From Blastomussa wellsi (lineage: Eukaryota > Cnidaria > Anthozoa > Scleractinia > Plerogyridae), in assembly GCA_947652115.1 (NCBI GenBank), contig OX393562.1, positions 909,843-973,842 of the forward strand: DNA of 64,000 bases. Direction: 5' to 3'. The position numbers and the translations under genes were made by a program. This document shows, in pieces, positions 58,985 to 64,000 of this stretch. A model generated the notes under the pieces. It was not told where the DNA came from, did no database searches, and saw only the letters and a list, made by a program, of their open reading frames with translations. Every line of letters starts with the position of its first letter. The first letter of the stretch is position 1.

Positions 58985-61900
58985 ATGGCTGGTATTTTTT
59001 CCCTTGTTTTCTTGGTTATAACGTCCAAGGGTTTATTATCCAATGGAGCAGAAATTATTCCTTCGGACAGAGCTCCTTTTGATGCAGATTCTGTTGGATT
59101 AATGGGGAATAAGAATTGTACAGCGCCTAAACCAGTTGTGTTTGGTTCTACATTAAAATGGCGTCCGGGTGTTCACAATCAAAGCGTTTTTCTTCCCGGC
59201 GAAAAGGCTGAATTTGTTTGTAAAGAAGGATTTCGTCAAATTGGCTGGCTAAAGACCTTAACTTGCCAAAGCAATGGTTCTTGGAGTTCTAGTGCGTCAG
59301 ATATCGGGAAGAATTTGAAAGTAAGCCACAGCGCTTTCGGTGAGTAAATATTCAACCGGATACATTCACTGAGGTCATACATACGGTATGCTTTTACTGT
59401 CGGGAAAGGAAAATACAACCTTTTCTAGTTTTATCTATGTTGTTGTATTTTTAATGCTCTTAAAACAATCCACAAATATCAGTCTTGTCTCAAGTATATT
59501 TCTGAATTATTGATCGCCGAGGAGAGGAGACACGAAAAATAATTTTTATTTGTAATATGCCGGAAAATGTTTGACGTGACATCTGATATCAAGCTTCTGT
59601 TTTTAAACGCTTTTGTAACATTCTTAGTTATTCTCGATCTCATCCTACGAAATTCTGTCAAATATGCGGCGAAGCGAATAACTGATGATATATTTGGAAA
59701 AAATAACAATATATGCAAATTACAATATGCAGGGCAATATAAAGAATAGTAACTGAATTTTTTTTAAAACAGAAAGGCCCATCGCTGTGCATTTACTGCA
59801 GTTCGATAAAAAAAGACAAAAATGTAGAATCGTAGGACAAACATGGCCACTAAAAGGATTGCCTTCGTTACCATTGCGTTTGTTGAATTTTATTATTTGG
59901 CTTCTTATTTAGAGGACAGACAAAAAAACACCTGTAAAGGCAATTTCTTGTGTTATTGCTTACAATTAAGAGGTATTCTTATTAAAATATATTCAACTCG
60001 TACGGACCCTGGACAACAATGTTCTTTTTGCAGTAAAAAAGTCAAAAATCCGACTGGTGTACGCACGTTTTGAAATTGAAACCGTTATTGCGCAATGTCT
60101 CTCCCCTCCACAGAGGCTCGAGAGTGTGTTTTTCTGGTAGGAAGAATCCGCTGAGCGATGTGAATGCAGGCGCGGGGCTGCATGTATCGACTTTTTCGCC
60201 TGCACTCACCTAGCACAGCGGATAATCTGCATTCACCTCGCACAGCGGATAACGAACGTTCGAACCTCTGTGGAGGAGAGAGGCGCAATGTAACAAACTT
60301 GACAAAACAAAAGCAGTACCGACCGATTCGAGGGCCGTACTGTATATTAAGGCCCGCGTTTTTCCCCTTCGATTTGTGACCCAAGCGCAAAGCACGCGGG
60401 CCATAAACTGAAGGAGAAAAACAAGGGTTCGTAATTTAAAGTACGAATAATATTGACCAATCACAGCGCGCGTACTAACTAACCAGGCCAGGGGAACGTC
60501 GGTTCTATTCCGGCTCAGGGCAAAATAGTTTTTCTTTCGCTTCAGATGTGTGTCGAAAGCTGAATAGCAAACTGTGTTTGCATTGTTCGGGTTATTATTC
60601 TACGGTTTCATGGCTTCGAATATTTCTATTTCTATTTCATGTAATAAAACTATATTTTTATTAATAAACAGGCGGGGGAGGGGGACGTTAGGGCGGTAGG
60701 CGTAACATAATGGGGGTTCGGAGGTATCCTCCCCCCTCGGTGTAAATTTGGAAGTAAATGTAACAGAAATCTGCAAGACCACTGCAACGAACCGGTGAGA
60801 AGTGCCGGATCACTTGTAGACCTGGATTAGTAAATTATTCACAAAGCTATAAACGGCAGACTGAACCTGACGGCGAAAACGATGAAAAATAAACAAGATA
60901 GATAAAACAGATAATATAAGATCTGAGAACGACAGAAAGCAGTTGGTGCATTTTGACGGCAGTTTGATATAAAACCAGGCAGCAACAAGCGAACGCACAA
61001 ACATAAAAAACTGCTTTTTCACAAGTAAAAACGCCCAGGAACAACTTTCTGTGACGTCTAATTTGCTATTTAACATTAAGAGGTAGATTTATTGCGCTAA
61101 AGTGCAAAATGCGTCACGCAACAAATCTACAAACGGCGGACCTTCGATGATGTTATCTTTGTTGACGATTATGATATATCCCTGAAACACGTACCAATAA
61201 ATTCAAATCTTCCATTGTGCTGGTTTATTGGGCGAACCAGTTAAGGAGTCAGTTGATTCCAGACCTCATTTTGTTGTGGAATTGGAGCATCCATAATAGG
61301 CCAATTTCCACAGCTCGTCAGCGGAGGGGTACGTTCGTACCCCACCCCCTCTTCTCTTCGGGCAGGGTTCGGGGTGCCTTTAATTTAGAGGTTTTCCGCC
61401 ATTGCGTGTTTTGATGCCGCGAACAACTTAGAAAGAACAAGCTACCACGATTTTGATAACATTTTTTCTTTAAATTAGAGTATTTTTATAAGTTTTCTTT
61501 CTGCCATTTTAGTTCAAAGTTTTAAACTATCCAACTTTAAAAAAAATCGCGGCTTAGGACCGTTTCCGTATGGCAAAATCCCGACCAAGGAAGAACCAAT
61601 CATAACGCTCGGATTTTCCTTGCCTTAGTTTTTTTAAACCTCTTTTAGTAGCCTCTAAAAATATACGCAAGTATTTGACATTCAGTTGTGACTGATCTTT
61701 TTTTATGTTTAACTTGTTCACAGGGTATTGTATCAACAAGAATTGCAGTGAAAGTCAAACGTTTAACTGCACATCAGGCAACAAAAGCGTCCCCATCTGC
61801 AAAAGGTGCGACTGTGTTGTAGATTGTAACGACGGAAGTGATGAAATGTCGTGTGGACCAATGCTGATAAATGTCACTGGACAAGCCACAGAGCAGATAA

Positions 61901-62643
61901 ATTCGCCGAACAATGATCTAAAATATACGGGCCCCTTGAAATGCAGAAGAACTCTATGGACAGACGATCCGGGTTTTTACATCAAACTGCTGTTCACGAA
62001 CTTTTCCATGTCTGGCGAGTGTCACGAGAACTACGTTTTCTTGGAAAACGCGACATTCAGCGACATCGATAAATCACCCGTATGTTGTAAGAAAACTAAG
62101 AATATTTCCTGTGCATTTGGCGGAAATACCGGCCCTCCTTTATCGCACACTAACAAAAACTTTATGATTGTAAACTTTGTTTCCAAGGGATCAGCTTCTT
62201 CGAGCTTTTGTGCAAAGTGGTACAACGTTAACGGATTTTATCCCCATGGTTTTGTACCAAAGGACGATTCAAAATATCCCGACAGAATTGAAATTCACAG
62301 CTCATCAAGTAGGACTGTCGACCATGAATCAACTGACCCAACCTACATTGCCTCCACGGTTATATTTTCCATCATCGCTTTCGTAGTTTTGGCTGTCGTG
62401 GTGTGCAAAGTCGGACAGCATTTTCTTGGGCCTCGGTGTAGCCTCGGACATTGTTGTGCTTGGATTGCAGCTAGGAGAGATCAGCGATCGCCACGTTTGT
62501 CGCCCCAGCGAGAGCCCTCGCCAGAAGCGAGGCCCATCACCGAGCCTACACGAGGAGGGGCCCAGAGAACGGTGCCTGTTAGCGTCGATGCTGGGGTTCC
62601 TTCAACCTTGAGAACCCGCTATGGGAGCGCGGAAAGCGCGTAA
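58985..62643 (+). CDS. Type I membrane protein with sushi, LDL-receptor class A and CUB-like regions
   Basis: Two exons, 58985-59339 and 61724-62643 (phase 1), give 424 aa. Start choice: aaaATGG context followed at once by a signal peptide, MAGIFSLVFLVITSKGLL. Extracellular part: a sushi/CCP-like module with Cys at about 45, 79 and 94 and a W at 100, completed by Cys 121 or 126 across the splice; an LDLa module ending DCNDGSDEMSC (calcium-binding acidic cluster, about 152-162); and a CUB-like region, about 163-290, with YTGPLKCRRTLW, FYIKLLFTNFSM and SSFCAKWYNV. Many N-x-S/T sites. A transmembrane helix lies at about 326-348 (IFSIIAFVVLAVVV), then a 76-residue Arg/Pro/Ser-rich tail. The architecture suggests a cell-surface receptor or adhesion protein; ligand and pathway are unknown. 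I recognise no named orthologue. Confidence 0.86.
60087..60297. mobile_element. Inverted-repeat element in the membrane-protein intron
   Basis: gcgcaatgtctctcccctcc then acagaggctcga on the left mirrors ttcgaacctctgtggagg and agagaggcgcaatg on the right. Between them the string cacagcggataa occurs twice as a direct repeat (about 60217 and 60241). The rest of the 2.4-kb intron shows no exon. Confidence 0.58.
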
Positions 62644-62803
62644 TTTGTACACTGCGTGGAAATACGAAATAGTTTTGCTAAAAATGCTTTTCAGTTGGCT
62701 TATCTCGAAACTTATTATCGAATGGAGGTTTGCATTCAGGTACAGAGGAGGAGGAGGTAGCTTTTGCTGTTTTTCCCACGGACCTGTCCTTTCGAAAATT
62801 TAA

Positions 62804-63128
62804 GGTGGTTCTGAACCCCCTCCACAGAGTTTTTTTAAACTTTGCAAAAAGTTGCATCTTATTACGCTTATCAAGATTCGATAATAAAAACGGGGGTCAC
62901 CGAGCTCGTTTTGAGTTATTTTCAGTTAAAGCTAAAATTAAGGGTGTTTTTAGCAGGTTATACTGTTTCTATGGTAACCTATTATGTCACGAAAATGATA
63001 ACAACGTGTTCATCAATGATTGGGCAGTTTTTTAATACCATGATTGTAGCATCAACTGATAAAGAGTGGTTATAATGACTCATCAGAATCCAAGTCTTGG
63101 ATAGTGCTGGAAACTGTTTCGAGCCACC
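62804..63128. mobile_element. piggyBac-like MITE with TTAA target duplication
   Basis: TTAA directly flanks both ends (62800-62803 and 63129-63132). Terminal inverted repeats begin GGTGG(T/C)TC. The element is 325 bp and non-coding. TTAA duplication is diagnostic of piggyBac-type transposition, although the ends are short. It lies in the 3' flank of the membrane-protein gene. Confidence 0.55.
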
Positions 63129-63343
63129 TTAAGTTTGTGCATGATTTACTTTCTTAGCTTATGCCAACTCATCTTTTTTAAACACCCTCCACGTGCTTTG
63201 CAATAGATCTGTATTTTCAAATCTAAAGAAAAGCCAAAATAATAGTCTAAAAAGGAAGTAAAACGGGCACCTAGAATTGAGGTCAGAAAATCCCGTAATA
63301 GCTGCTAAAGACAATTGAGATCTTATGCTTTTGCTTCGATAAA

Positions 63344-63680
63344 AATAGTAGTCTATTCTCACCTGTCTCCCTCACGCCTATTGTTGAGTATGGGCACCAA
63401 CAGTCTCGATCTGTTGACTAATATAATCCTAATATAAAACTGAGGTGGGTAGGGCGGGAAAAAGCCACAGAAACGAGACCTGAGAAGGATAGGCGTAAAA
63501 GGAAACGAATGAGAACGGTCAACATGTTGAATATAAACTGCTTAGCAGCTTCGAGAGAATGGCATCACTCCTTTGTCTACTCTGCCTTTTATACGCGCGA
63601 GGTGAGACCGCTGAGAATAGTAGTCTATTCTCACCTGTCTCCCTCACGCCTATTGTTGAGTATGGGCACCAACAGTCTCG
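63344..63680. repeat. Two identical 65-bp direct repeats, 272-bp period
   Basis: 63344-63408 and 63616-63680 are identical (aatagtagtctattctcacc ... gggcaccaacagtctcg). Weaker similarity continues downstream of each copy (ctaatataatcctaatataa versus agataaccctaaaatacc), as in a decaying tandem array. Confidence 0.75.
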
Positions 63681-63826
63681 TGTTGAAGATAACCCTAAAA
63701 TACCACGGCGGAAACTACAAAAACCGCACAAACGGATGCCCATCCTCAAAATGAGAACCCCAAACTAAAAACCCCATCCTAACAAAAACAGAAATTAGGA
63801 ACGAGGAAACGCAGAAACGAAGTCTT

Positions 63827-63973
63827 TTAAGCGATTAAGATGAAATCTTGACTAATATGGGCGTTGTCTGCCATTTCCTGGGCCTCAGTAAGAGATCCCT
63901 TATAATTGACCCAACGTGGCGAGTTAACAGAAATCTTGGCAGGATCAAAGTTGGGAGTCTTTTCCCAGTCATG
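63827..63973 (-). CDS. Small open frame at the right edge, possibly the last exon of a gene beyond the window
   Basis: The frame MTGKKTPNFDPAKISVNS, then PRWVNYKGSLTEAQEMADN and a stop at 63827, has protein-like composition and remains open towards the window edge. I do not recognise it. It could be an exon, a mobile-element fragment or chance. Confidence 0.2.
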   Translation of the reverse strand, partial: HDWEKTPNFDPAKISVNSPRWVNYKGSLTEAQEMADNAHISQDFILIA

Positions 63974-64000
63974 AAAAGGCATCTTGAAAAACTAGAACAG

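Overview
The window is a piece of an invertebrate animal nuclear genome. Genes are split by many introns with GT..AG borders, intergenic DNA is AT-rich, and introns are full of short foldback transposons, tRNA-derived SINEs and Penelope-like retroelement debris. Protein similarities (single-domain hexokinase, TAF5L, Sec20, Boule-type RRM) and the repeat families, which resemble those I associate with corals, suggest an anthozoan cnidarian, probably a stony coral. That taxonomic call is inference.

Six genes are complete or nearly so, and one is a first exon. Left to right: (1) the first coding exon of an NSD-family PWWP protein on the minus strand, running off the left edge; (2) the ER SNARE Sec20/BNIP1 on the plus strand, head-to-head with it, 5 exons, 232 aa; (3) a single-domain hexokinase on the minus strand, 6 exons, 464 aa; (4) the SAGA subunit TAF5L on the plus strand, 6 exons, 606 aa, with an in-frame upstream ORF whose stop abuts the chosen start codon; (5) a 7-exon, about 1229 aa zinc-finger protein on the minus strand, convergent with TAF5L and followed by about 4 kb of AT-rich probable 3' UTR; (6) a Boule/DAZ-family RNA-binding protein on the minus strand, 10 coding exons, 189 aa, whose first coding exon holds only the ATG; (7) a two-exon type I membrane protein on the plus strand with signal peptide, sushi/CCP, LDL-receptor class A and CUB-like regions, a transmembrane helix and a 76-aa tail. 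In every complete gene model the exon phases add up to an uninterrupted frame. The genes look like unrelated housekeeping or regulatory loci, not a pathway cluster.

About 39.5-41.5 kb and 51.5-58.5 kb are gene-poor and repeat-rich. They hold Penelope-like element (PLE) fragments including a GIY-YIG endonuclease region, a Merlin DNA transposon with an 8-bp target duplication and a truncated transposase, and several palindromic MITEs. The most interesting signal is a family of short RT-less PLE terminal-repeat units at 4458-4732, 52976-53095 and 57756-57910. Each is flanked by an exact 11-14 bp target-site duplication, so each appears to have moved as a unit. The same terminal repeats carry a hammerhead-ribozyme-like core.
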